A stretch of 64,000 nt of DNA from G965215055 sp965242685 (GTDB lineage Bacteria > Pseudomonadota > Gammaproteobacteria > UBA4575): NCBI GenBank assembly GCA_965242685.1, contig OZ251487.1, forward strand, positions 62,001 through 126,000, in the 5' to 3' direction. The position numbers and the translations under genes are program-made. Of this stretch, positions 43,692 to 51,621 are shown piece after piece. Every line of letters starts with the position of its first letter. The first letter of the stretch is position 1. The notes beneath the pieces are model-generated. The model was not told the origin of the DNA, did not search any database, and saw only the letters and a program-made list of their open reading frames with translations.

Positions 43692-46600
43692 TCACCACCT
43701 GATCACGGCCTGTACGCCGATGCCGTGTTCGGTATCCTCGTCATCGTATTCGAGGCGTTCGCCTTCCAGTTTTAAGGTCAAGGCTTCGGTAAACTTGTAC
43801 TCGCTCCCCAGTCGGTAGTGACGCCCTTCGTCCCGCACCCGCAGCCCCAGGTACGGCGTCAGCAGCCCCCGCCTGTGATACAACCCGTACCCCAATTCGG
43901 TCTCCAACTGCAACGCGGTGTCGGCGGCCTCGTCCTCGTCCTTCAACGCCAGTCCCCGCTCCCACAGTGCGCCGATGCCGCCGCCGGTGGTGCCCCAACT
44001 CGGGATGACGCTAAATCGCAGCCCCCGCCCGTTGGCCGCCGGCAACCATTCCAAAGCCCCGCCAAGCCCCCATTCGTCCAAGTCCCCGCTATGCGTCACC
44101 AGGTAGCGCCCGTGCGTGCGAAGGCGCAGCCCGCCGTTGCTATAACCAACATCCCCGCCGATCTCGACGCCACTGCCGGTCTCGCCGTCGCCGCCGTCAT
44201 AGCGTACCCCCAGCTCCAGGCTCGAGGTCAGGATCGCGCCCGTCTCCAGCACCTGACGACGGCTGCCCTCGGCGGCCAGCCGCAGTCGGTGGGTGTCGAT
44301 GGTTATGCCGTCTATACGGTCGCCGTTGTCGTCGATGCGCCACCGCGTGGTCTGTCCCTCGCCCCGAATGGCGATCTTCAGATCATCGCGTTCATAGACC
44401 CGCATACTGCCCCCCGCCGACAAGGTCTTGAGGGTGCTGTCGCTGCGTTGTTTCTCATCGAGATCCTCGTCGTCGATGGTGATCTCGCCCTCGCCGTAGC
44501 CCACCGTCGCCCACATCCGGCTGCCGTCTTCGCCGCTCCAGCCAAGGTACGGATGAATGCTCACCATCTCGCTCTCGTGATCGCCCTTGATCGTCTCGCC
44601 TTCGCTACTATCTTTATAGTCGATGTCGCTCTCAAACCAGGATACGCTCACGCCGGCGGTCTTGTTTGTGCCCCATTCGGTATCGATCCCCAAGTGCCAC
44701 GAGAAGGCATCGCCGTCCCAATCCAGCCAGCCGGTGTCTAACGCCAGATCGCGCCAGTCGCCCGCCCCCCACAAGGTCAGGTTGTTGCCGAAGGTATCGG
44801 CGCCGTTCAACGGCAGCGCAAAGTTTTGTCCGCTCAACGCCTGGCGCCATTTGAAGGTGCCGTCTTCCAATGATTGGGCGTTGCCTTGGATTACATTCCC
44901 GAACGAGGAGGTCGGCGCCCGCGAACCGCCCCCCGCTCCTTCCAGTCGTTCGCGGATCGCCCGACCCACGCTGTCGGTCAACGCCCGCGCCAGCTCCGGT
45001 ACGATCGATTCGTTGATGCGCCGCAGACGCGCCCGTTCCTTGTCCCGCGAGTTCTCGACGGTGATCGCAAACGTCATCATCGCCGTGCCGCCCACCACTT
45101 CCCAGGTGTAGTCGGTCGCCACTTGTTCTTCCGTCGGCGTGCCGCTGATGGTGCGCGTGCCCGCATTCAAACTCAGCCCCACCGGCAAGGCCGGGCTTAG
45201 GGTGTAGTCGACATCGCCGTCCACCAACTCCGGCAGGATCAACGCCGTGATCGGGGTGTTGACGGTATACACTTGATCGGGTATATCGACATAGCCCACC
45301 CCAAAGGCTGAAAACACACTCACGGTCGCGCATATCAAGTCGCTCCCGCCCGGATTGGTGCGCAAGGTCGTACCGCTCACGGCCTCCCATTCGCCGCGCC
45401 CTTCGTCGTAGTGCAACAGCAACAGGGGACGCCCGGTCGCCGCCGTCTCCAGCTCGGCGCTATACGGCAGACAGATCTCTAGCCCGCCACTCGGCACGGG
45501 GGCGACATCGATGTCGACCACGGTGCCATCGCCCAAGGTGTAGGTGCTGCCGGTCAACGGCACATTCGATGACACCCGACTCAGGGTGATCGCCAAATCC
45601 TGGCCCAAGGCGGCCGGCGGCGCCACTTCCACCTCTTCGTCCACGCCCTCGGATACCGTCACGGTGACCGCCTGGCCGTTGATCTCGTAGTTGGTGGTGC
45701 CCGCTCTGTGCATGGCGATGCGCCGGTCGGCGCTGCCGCCTTGTACGGTGATGACCACGGCATCCGCCTGCGTGTCTTCGTAGCCGCTGCCGGTGCCGCT
45801 TACGGTGTGACCGATGGTCACGCCCCCCTTGGCGTAGTCGTCGTTGTCGGTCGCCACCGTCGCCGTCACCGTCACCGCGCCGTTCCAGTTGCCCGTCCCG
45901 AACGTGACGCTGCTTACATCGGGGGTGACGGCGGCATCGCCGCTCGTCAGGGTCAGCGTGACATTGGCCGCCGGCTCGGCGTCCAGCACCACCGTATAGG
46001 TGCCGCTGCCCCCTTCGGCGATGGTCAGTTCGGTCGGCGTCACGGTCACGCCCTTGGTGTCGTCATCGACGGTGCGCACCGCCACGTCTCGTTGACTCAG
46101 CGCGGTGTAGACGCTGTCGCTGCCGGTCGGACTCGCCAACCGCACCGCATAGTCTTGATCGCCATCGTCCACAAAGTCGTCGACGCCGGTCAGCGTCACC
46201 GTCTGCGTACTGTTCCAGTTACTGGCCGTAAACGTCAGACTGGCCGGACTCACCGTCCCCTCGCTGGTGTCGGTGCTGCTCAACGCGATCACCACGTTGG
46301 CGGTCGGCTCGCTGTCCAGCTCGACATCGAAGGTCGCGGTGCGGCTTGCGCCCGTCGCCTCGGTCACCGTCTCGCGCGGCGTACCCGCGCCCAAGTCGCT
46401 CAGCGTAATGCCGGCCGTGTCATCGTCGGTGGTGGTGACCCCCACGTCAACGTTGGCCAGACCGTTGTAGTTGGCGTCCGCGGTGCTCGCCGGATCAAGG
46501 GTGATGTCGTAGTTCTGATCGCCATCGTCAATGCTATCGTTCGCCCCGGTCACCGTCACCGTCTGATCGCTGTTCCAGTTAGAGGGCGTGAACGTCATAC

Positions 46601-47312
46601 TGCTCGGACTGACCGTACCTTCGCCAGTGTCGGTGCTGCTGACCGCCACCGTTACGTTGGCCGTCGGCTGGGTGTTGAGTTTGACGGTGAACGTCGAGGT
46701 GACCCCCGCCTCGGTCGCCTGGCCGGTGACCGCGCCGACGCCGAGGGTAGGCGACTCGTCGTCCAGGATCGTCAGCGTGGCGGTCGTGACGGCGGTATGA
46801 CCTTTTTCCCAATAAAAAGATGTATCACCTGCATCGTCACCAGGAAACTCCGCCGACACCGTCACCGTCCGGGTGCCGTCCACGTTTCCGTTGTCGGGAA
46901 TCATGAGCGTCACCACCCCGTTCTCGGGCCGCGTAAGAGTGATTGTACCGGCGTTAGGTCTGTTATACCTCAGCCGCACATTGGTGCTCAGCGAGGCGCC
47001 GCCGGCGTTGGTGGGAGTCGATACGACAATATCAAAATATGCAAGGGCATTTAGGTGCGATGCTTTCGGATTGTATTGGCAATTGTGAATCGTCCCGGTG
47101 CAAAGGATGTTAACGGGGACGGTCGCCGCCTGGCCCTCGGTGACGGTAAGCGAACTGGCGCGTTCCGCGCCCAACTCTATCCTGAAACTATGGTGCTGGC
47201 CGGAGCCGGCATGCGCCCCCGCCGTACCCGCCGTCAGCAGTAGCGGTGCGGCCACAGAAACGCCGGCCAAAAGTCGGCGTACAAGGCGATTGCGGAAAAG
47301 GCCAAGCACCAT
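43692..47312 (-). CDS. Calx-beta-repeat autotransporter-like surface protein 1
   Basis: 1206 aa. A signal peptide (residues 1-33, ending GTAGAH) precedes four or so Calx-beta-like repeats (each with a block such as SSTDTGEGTVSPSSMTF or DSIDDGDQNYDITLDP) to about residue 540. A putative Ig fold (LPVGLSLNAGTRTISGTPT) follows, then a helical linker and a C-terminal barrel of about 330 residues ending HGIGVQAVIRW. The terminal aromatic residue is the usual barrel signal. Calx-beta units bind Ca2+ and mediate adhesion in known proteins. The ATG at 47312 has only a weak AGG. An upstream ATG at 47355 has a good AGGA, but the 14-C run between them puts it out of frame (OFF). Confidence 0.88.
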   Translation of the reverse strand: MVLGLFRNRLVRRLLAGVSVAAPLLLTAGTAGAHAGSGQHHSFRIELGAERASSLTVTEGQAATVPVNILCTGTIHNCQYNPKASHLNALAYFDIVVSTPTNAGGASLSTNVRLRYNRPNAGTITLTRPENGVVTLMIPDNGNVDGTRTVTVSAEFPGDDAGDTSFYWEKGHTAVTTATLTILDDESPTLGVGAVTGQATEAGVTSTFTVKLNTQPTANVTVAVSSTDTGEGTVSPSSMTFTPSNWNSDQTVTVTGANDSIDDGDQNYDITLDPASTADANYNGLANVDVGVTTTDDDTAGITLSDLGAGTPRETVTEATGASRTATFDVELDSEPTANVVIALSSTDTSEGTVSPASLTFTASNWNSTQTVTLTGVDDFVDDGDQDYAVRLASPTGSDSVYTALSQRDVAVRTVDDDTKGVTVTPTELTIAEGGSGTYTVVLDAEPAANVTLTLTSGDAAVTPDVSSVTFGTGNWNGAVTVTATVATDNDDYAKGGVTIGHTVSGTGSGYEDTQADAVVITVQGGSADRRIAMHRAGTTNYEINGQAVTVTVSEGVDEEVEVAPPAALGQDLAITLSRVSSNVPLTGSTYTLGDGTVVDIDVAPVPSGGLEICLPYSAELETAATGRPLLLLHYDEGRGEWEAVSGTTLRTNPGGSDLICATVSVFSAFGVGYVDIPDQVYTVNTPITALILPELVDGDVDYTLSPALPVGLSLNAGTRTISGTPTEEQVATDYTWEVVGGTAMMTFAITVENSRDKERARLRRINESIVPELARALTDSVGRAIRERLEGAGGGSRAPTSSFGNVIQGNAQSLEDGTFKWRQALSGQNFALPLNGADTFGNNLTLWGAGDWRDLALDTGWLDWDGDAFSWHLGIDTEWGTNKTAGVSVSWFESDIDYKDSSEGETIKGDHESEMVSIHPYLGWSGEDGSRMWATVGYGEGEITIDDEDLDEKQRSDSTLKTLSAGGSMRVYERDDLKIAIRGEGQTTRWRIDDNGDRIDGITIDTHRLRLAAEGSRRQVLETGAILTSSLELGVRYDGGDGETGSGVEIGGDVGYSNGGLRLRTHGRYLVTHSGDLDEWGLGGALEWLPAANGRGLRFSVIPSWGTTGGGIGALWERGLALKDEDEAADTALQLETELGYGLYHRRGLLTPYLGLRVRDEGRHYRLGSEYKFTEALTLKLEGERLEYDDEDTEHGIGVQAVIRW

Positions 47313-47331
47313 TGTACCTATGGTAAATCGC

Positions 47332-47345
47332 GGGGGGGGGGGGGG
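47332..47345 (-). repeat. Poly-C tract (14) in the leader of autotransporter 1
   Basis: Fourteen C on the coding strand, 19 nt before the ATG at 47312 and 7 bases downstream of the upstream ATG codon at 47355. AGGA (47361-47364) lies 5 nt from that ATG. With 13 or 16 C the upstream ATG would read MPISPPPP-RFTIGT into the signal peptide. With 14 it is out of frame. Confidence 0.85.
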
Positions 47346-47370
47346 ATATTGGCATGATCATCCTAACTTT

Positions 47371-47727
47371 TCAGAAAAACAGGAGTTTGCCCACTATTAG
47401 CAGGGTAAGGCCCAAGTTCAACCCGATTGCCCATTGAAGCCAGGTCTGACCGATTTGGAGTTTGTCAATATCTGCCTTAAGCTCTTGTTTCAGTGCTTTA
47501 TTATCTGCCTTAAGCTCTTGTCTCAGTGCTTTATTATCCGCCTTAAGCTCTTGTCTCAGTGCTTTATTATCCGCCTTAAGCTCTTGTCTCAGTGCTTCAA
47601 GATCTGTCTTGGTGGCTACTTCCGCGTCGGGGTGTTTGAACGTATCCACAATCACCCGCGCCTGCGCCTCCGGCATGTCGGCGGCGGTCAATTTCCTGAT
47701 GGCCTCGGCGGTGTCTATTGCATACAT
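47371..47727 (-). CDS. Coiled-coil membrane protein preceding autotransporter 1 (DUF1640-like)
   Basis: 118 aa. The N-terminal domain MYAIDTAEAIRKLTAADMPE... is identical to that of the three paralogues to the right. It is followed by VATKTDLEAL, four copies of LRQELKADNKA-type hendecads and a C-terminal membrane anchor (LNLGLTLLIVGKLLFF). AGGA lies 7 nt before the ATG. It resembles the CCDC90/DUF1640-type small coiled-coil proteins. The stop is only 15 bp from the leader ATG of autotransporter 1, so the two are very likely cotranscribed. Function unknown. A trimeric scaffold or export helper for the adjacent surface protein is speculation. Confidence 0.8.
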   Translation of the reverse strand: MYAIDTAEAIRKLTAADMPEAQARVIVDTFKHPDAEVATKTDLEALRQELKADNKALRQELKADNKALRQELKADNKALKQELKADIDKLQIGQTWLQWAIGLNLGLTLLIVGKLLFF

Positions 47728-48087
47728 GGCTTTATCCTAAACGCCCACATCATAGCGAAGTTCAAGCGTCATTGGAATAAGCCACTATATCCTAGATTAT
47801 TCCCAAAGATAAATAGAGTGCCTAGTTGATCTCGACAGGGCGGTTTCTAGGCTTTCAATATCTGGTGATTTTCGATTTTCGGCGGTTAAAAATACCGCCT
47901 ACAAGGGAGATAAAATCACCCTTTTAGGAATATATCCTTCCCGGAAATAGGGTTCTACCACCCGCAACGGCTGGTGGTTTTTTGATCAGAGTAGAATTGT
48001 AGATTGGTTATCTAGGCGTGCTATATACTGTTGATTCCAGATCAGAAGGCCGTAGATCGGTTTTTAGGCGTTCGATGGCGGGTGATT
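47728..48087. repeat. Repeat-rich intergenic region between autotransporter 2 and coiled-coil gene 1
   Basis: 360 bp without a gene. It holds three island repeats: 47842 (GGTTTCTAGGCTTTCAAT), 48006 (GGTTATCTAGGCGTGCTA) and 48059 (GGTTTTTAGGCGTTCGAT). Also present are the shared ATATATCCTTCCCGG and GGGTTCTACCACCCGCAACG blocks, and a segment next to the coiled-coil gene (CATTGGAATAAGCCACTATA) that is repeated before the paralogue at 51238. It probably carries the coiled-coil promoter and the 3' end signals of autotransporter 2, but no clear hairpin-plus-T terminator is visible. Confidence 0.75.
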
Positions 48088-50850
48088 TCACCACCTATAC
48101 TCGACGGTTACGCCGATGCCGTGTTCGGTGTCGGCACGGTCTTGCTCCAGACGTTCGCATTCGGTGTTCAGCGTCAGGGTTTCACGTAACTTGAAACGTC
48201 CGCCCAACCGATAGTGACGCCCTTCGTCCCGCACGCTCATCCCCAAGTACGGCGTCAGCAGTCCGCCGATATGATGCCGTCCGTAGCCGATCTCGCCGTC
48301 CAGCTTTAGACTGCTGTCCGGGTCTTCTTCGTCTTCCTCGTATAATGCCGCCCCCGCCTTCCACAACCGCTGTAGACCGCTCTCGGCGGTCCCCCAGGTC
48401 GGCGTCAGGGTGATGTGTAGACCTCGCCCATCGGTCATCGCCCTGTATACCAGCGATACGTTCGCGCCCCATTCATCGTAATCCGAATTCGCCACCAGCG
48501 TCCGCGCGCCCGCCGTCAGACCCAACCGGCCCGACCCGTAGTCTACGCCCACGCCCACTTCCGCACCACTGCCGGTGTCGCCATCGCCGCCGTCATAACG
48601 CACGCCCAGTTCAAATCTTGGCAATAACCGCGCGCCCGATGCCAGGATTTTCTCCTGCCTTGCCTCTACCGCCACCCGCAAGCGTGTTGCGTCCGACTTC
48701 TGTCGTTGAATGCCATCGCCGTTGTCGTCCACTTCGAAATCCGCATACATCGCCTCGCCCCGCAGCGAGACCTCGGTGCCATTGGCCGCGTACAACGGCC
48801 CCCGCGCCCCGGCCGAGGCCATTCGCATGTCGGCGTCCGACTTCTGACGCTGCCCGCCGGCGACGATCTCTAAATCGCCACTGCCAACGCCCGCCATCGC
48901 CCATAGGCTGATGCCGCCCGGCGTGATCCATCCCAAATAGGGTTGCGCACTGGTCATCTCCAGCTCCCACTTGCCCTTTTGACCCTGGTGTCCGTAATCT
49001 AATTTCGCCTCCGACCAGGTGGCCGCCAGCCCCACACGCAGACCGTTTGCCAGCAATCGATCCGCCCCCAGGTGGGCGCTGGTCACGTCGCCGTCCCACT
49101 TCACGCCGCGCGCCTCGCCATCGAGATCGCGGTAGTCGCCGCCGCCCCACAAGACGATGTCGCCACCGCCGCCCGCGTCATTCCCGTCCAGCGACAAGGC
49201 AAACGCCGCCTGCGGCAGCAGGTGTCGTTTCCAGTCTAATTCCCCGTCTTCCTGCATAGCCGACCCGTGTCGCATCAGCCGTTCCAAGTTTACGTTTTCC
49301 GTCAGCGAGGGTGATGGTGATGTCGGTGCCCCGCCCAAATCCGCCCGCTCGAGACGTTGACGCACCGCCGTCGCGCGGCTGTCCGCCATCGCCCGCGCCA
49401 CTTCCGGCAGCAGTACTTCCGTCACCTCATCCCCCGCGCCGTCGTTGTCGGTGTTGGTTACCAACACCGTCACATCCGCCAGCGCGGCATAGCGGGCATC
49501 GGAACTGCTCGGGTCCAGTCGCACCGCACAGGTCGCGCCGACATCGCTCACCATGTCGTCCACGCCCCGCACCGTCACGGTCTGCGGGGTGTTCCATAAC
49601 CTTACCTGTGCGTCCGGGTCTTCGTCTGCGGCACTGAGCACGAACGTCAACGTCCCGCTCTCGCCGGCGGCAATGTAGGTCATGCCGCCGTCCACCGACA
49701 CTTCGCACTCGTCGCCGTCTTGGCTTGAAACATCCACCGCCGAATCCACCTGCGGGATGGTCGACAGCCGCACCGTGAACGTGTCCGTGCCGCCATCCTC
49801 CGTGACTACGGTCGAACCGCCGCTCTCAACCACCGTCAGCCCCACTTCGTCGTCTTCGGTCATCACCTCGACGGTCTCCGTCGCCAGAGTGTTGTAATTG
49901 GTATCGCCGCTACTGCTCGGATCCAGCTCGATGTTGTAGCTCTGCGTGCCGTCTTGAATGGTGTCGTCGACGCCGGTCACGGTGACCGTCTGGGTGCTGT
50001 TCCAGTTGCTGTTCGTGAACGTCAGACTGGTCGGACTCGGCGTGCCCTCGCCGGGGTCGGCACTGCTCACCGCCACCGTTACGTTGGCGGTCGGCTGCGA
50101 CGCCAGCCTGACGGTGAAGGTCGCCGTCTGCGCGGTGTTGCCTTCATTTGCCGTGCCGGTCACGGCACTCGTCCTGATCCCCGGCGTGTCTTCGTCCAGA
50201 ATCGTCAGTGTGGCGGACTGGATAAAGACTTCTGGTACGTCGGAAATCTCCACAAAGTAATTCTGATCCGTACCATAAGTCCTAGGCGCCCCCGCTATGT
50301 TCACCGTCCGGTCTCCGTCCATAGCCGTATTGCCGGCAATCGTGAGCGTTACCGTCCCCGAAGTGTTCGAGCCTAAGGTATTCGAGCCTGCATTTATGGT
50401 AAACCCTAAGTGCTGACCCGTCTGCGTGATGCCGCCGGCGCCGCTGGGAGTCGGAGTCCCTGCGGTGATGGTAATACCGTTTCTGTTGTTTCGATTCTGG
50501 TCGGGATATCCATTCTGTTGGCAAGAAGCAGTTCCACCACCATGTGAGGTGCAGCGGACGGTGACGGCGACGGTCGCCGCCTGGCCCTCCGTGACGGTCA
50601 ACGTGCTTGCCCCGTTCAACAACACCTCGAAGTGCAAATGACGGTTCGTCCCTATGTTATGCGCCCCCGCCGTACCCGCCGCAAGCAACAGCGACACAGA
50701 TAGCAACGCCGCCGAAAGGCGGTGTGCAAGGCTATGGCGAAGTCCACGCATCATTAGTAATTTGCGGTGGCCGCCGAACCTCCTACGGTCTGCGCGGGAT
50801 GTGGTAATTACAAATCGCGGGGGGGGGGGGGGGGCAATATGTCGTTTCAT
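48088..50850 (-). CDS. Calx-beta-repeat autotransporter-like surface protein 2 (in frame with leader, ON)
   Basis: About 920 aa from the ATG at 50850 (MKRHIAPPPPPRFVITTSRA), which has GGAG 9 nt upstream. The 16-C run encodes the Pro stretch in frame, leading to a classical signal peptide MMRGLRHSLAHRLSAALL... (second possible start near 50754, without Shine-Dalgarno). The passenger has two or so Calx-beta units (SSADPGEGTPSPTSLTF, SSQDGDECEVSVDGGMTY). The barrel (about 330 residues, ending HGIGVTVEYRW) is almost identical to that of protein 3. A promoter with TTGAAC-17-TATTAT lies just upstream. Coiled-coil gene 2 precedes it. Confidence 0.88.
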   Translation of the reverse strand: MKRHIAPPPPPRFVITTSRADRRRFGGHRKLLMMRGLRHSLAHRLSAALLSVSLLLAAGTAGAHNIGTNRHLHFEVLLNGASTLTVTEGQAATVAVTVRCTSHGGGTASCQQNGYPDQNRNNRNGITITAGTPTPSGAGGITQTGQHLGFTINAGSNTLGSNTSGTVTLTIAGNTAMDGDRTVNIAGAPRTYGTDQNYFVEISDVPEVFIQSATLTILDEDTPGIRTSAVTGTANEGNTAQTATFTVRLASQPTANVTVAVSSADPGEGTPSPTSLTFTNSNWNSTQTVTVTGVDDTIQDGTQSYNIELDPSSSGDTNYNTLATETVEVMTEDDEVGLTVVESGGSTVVTEDGGTDTFTVRLSTIPQVDSAVDVSSQDGDECEVSVDGGMTYIAAGESGTLTFVLSAADEDPDAQVRLWNTPQTVTVRGVDDMVSDVGATCAVRLDPSSSDARYAALADVTVLVTNTDNDGAGDEVTEVLLPEVARAMADSRATAVRQRLERADLGGAPTSPSPSLTENVNLERLMRHGSAMQEDGELDWKRHLLPQAAFALSLDGNDAGGGGDIVLWGGGDYRDLDGEARGVKWDGDVTSAHLGADRLLANGLRVGLAATWSEAKLDYGHQGQKGKWELEMTSAQPYLGWITPGGISLWAMAGVGSGDLEIVAGGQRQKSDADMRMASAGARGPLYAANGTEVSLRGEAMYADFEVDDNGDGIQRQKSDATRLRVAVEARQEKILASGARLLPRFELGVRYDGGDGDTGSGAEVGVGVDYGSGRLGLTAGARTLVANSDYDEWGANVSLVYRAMTDGRGLHITLTPTWGTAESGLQRLWKAGAALYEEDEEDPDSSLKLDGEIGYGRHHIGGLLTPYLGMSVRDEGRHYRLGGRFKLRETLTLNTECERLEQDRADTEHGIGVTVEYRW
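50819..50834 (-). repeat. Poly-C tract (16) in the leader of autotransporter 2
   Basis: Sixteen C between ATGAAACGACATATTG and GCGATTTGTAATT on the coding strand. Read from the upstream ATG, this length keeps one open frame into the signal peptide. One C more or less breaks it. Confidence 0.88.
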
Positions 50851-50894
50851 CGGAGGCTGCTCCACGTGAGTTTGTCCTGTAATTCCCGCGTACA

Positions 50895-50923
50895 ATAATA
50901 CGTATAGTTATATCGGCGTTCAA
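50895..50923 (-). promoter_or_regulatory. Sigma-70-type promoter of autotransporter 2
   Basis: -35 TTGAAC (50923-50918), 17-bp spacer, -10 TATTAT (50900-50895) on the minus strand, about 45 nt before the leader ATG. The equivalent site before autotransporter 3 keeps both hexamers (TTGAAC 54117-54112, TATTAT 54091-54086) but with a 20-bp spacer, so it should be weaker. Confidence 0.65.
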
Positions 50924-51238
50924 TCAAAAAAATACGAGTTTGAGCACGATTAGCAGAGTAAAGCTTAAATTCGCCCCGATTGCCCATTTGATCCATTTTA
51001 ACTCTGTTCTAAACTCTGCTCTAAGCTCTCCAATATCCGCCTTAAACTCTTGTCTCAGTGCTTTATTATCTGCCTTAAGCTCTTGTTTCAGCCCGTTGAT
51101 ACTTGTCTCAAGATCTGTCTTGGTGGCTACTTCCGCGTCGGGGTGTTTGAACGTATCCACAATCACGCGCGCCTGCGCCTCCGGCATGTCGGCGGCGGTC
51201 AATTTCCTGATGGCCTCGGCGGTGTCTATTGCATACAT
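50924..51238 (-). CDS. Coiled-coil membrane protein preceding autotransporter 2 (DUF1640-like)
   Basis: 104 aa: the common N-domain (MYAIDTAEAIRKLTAADMPE), then ETSINGLKQELKADNKALRQ, a segment FKADIGELRAEFRTELKWIK that differs from paralogue 1, and an anchor (LSFTLLIVLKLVFF). It has fewer hendecads than the paralogues at 47371 and 54389, consistent with loss or gain of 33-bp units. The stop codon abuts the -35 of the autotransporter 2 promoter. Confidence 0.78.
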   Translation of the reverse strand: MYAIDTAEAIRKLTAADMPEAQARVIVDTFKHPDAEVATKTDLETSINGLKQELKADNKALRQEFKADIGELRAEFRTELKWIKWAIGANLSFTLLIVLKLVFF

Positions 51239-51621
51239 AACTTTATCCTAAACGCCCAACATTCTAGCGAAGTTCGGGCGTCATTGGAATAAGCCACTAT
51301 ATCCTAGCTATTCCCAAAGATAAATAGAGTGTCTAGTTGATCTCGACAGGTCAGTTTTTAGGCTTTCAATGGCTGTTGATTTCCAGATTAGAGTAAAACC
51401 GCGGATCGGTTTTTAGGCGTTTAATATCTGGTAATTTTCGGAGACAAAATCCCCCTTTTAGAAATATATCCTTCCCGCGAAACAGGGTTCTACCACCCGC
51501 AACGGCTGGTGATTTCCAGATCAGGGTAGAACGCGGGTCTGGTTTTTAGGCGTTCGATGGCTGCTAATTTCAGATCAGAAGGCCGTAGATCGGTTATCTA
51601 GGCGTGCTATATCTGTTGATT
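51239..51621. repeat. Repeat-rich intergenic region between autotransporter 3 and coiled-coil gene 2
   Basis: 383 bp without a gene. Island repeats at 51353, 51408, 51541 and 51592, with spacings of 55, 133 and 51 bp. The proximal part (CATTGGAATAAGCCACTATA to about 51360) is a near copy of 47770-47860, and 51408-51540 closely matches 43530-43662. So whole gene-plus-spacer blocks were duplicated, not just coding parts. Confidence 0.78.

Noticed and set aside
43818..44741. 307-codon open frame on the plus strand opposite the barrel of autotransporter 1
   Set aside because: It is an antisense shadow. The real barrel on the other strand is conserved in three copies.
45708..47054. 448-codon open frame on the plus strand opposite autotransporter 1
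   Set aside because: It is the antisense shadow of the Calx-beta repeats. The composition is Arg/His/Val-rich without domain features, and there is no ribosome site.
47434..47829. Plus-strand frame of repeated CLKLLSQCFII units
   Set aside because: It is the complement of the 33-bp hendecad repeats of the real coiled-coil gene, which has a ribosome site and conserved paralogues.
43530..51620. Repeated 18-bp elements resembling a CRISPR array
   Set aside because: Spacing is irregular, copies are degenerate, they alternate with other conserved blocks, and there is no cas gene in the window.
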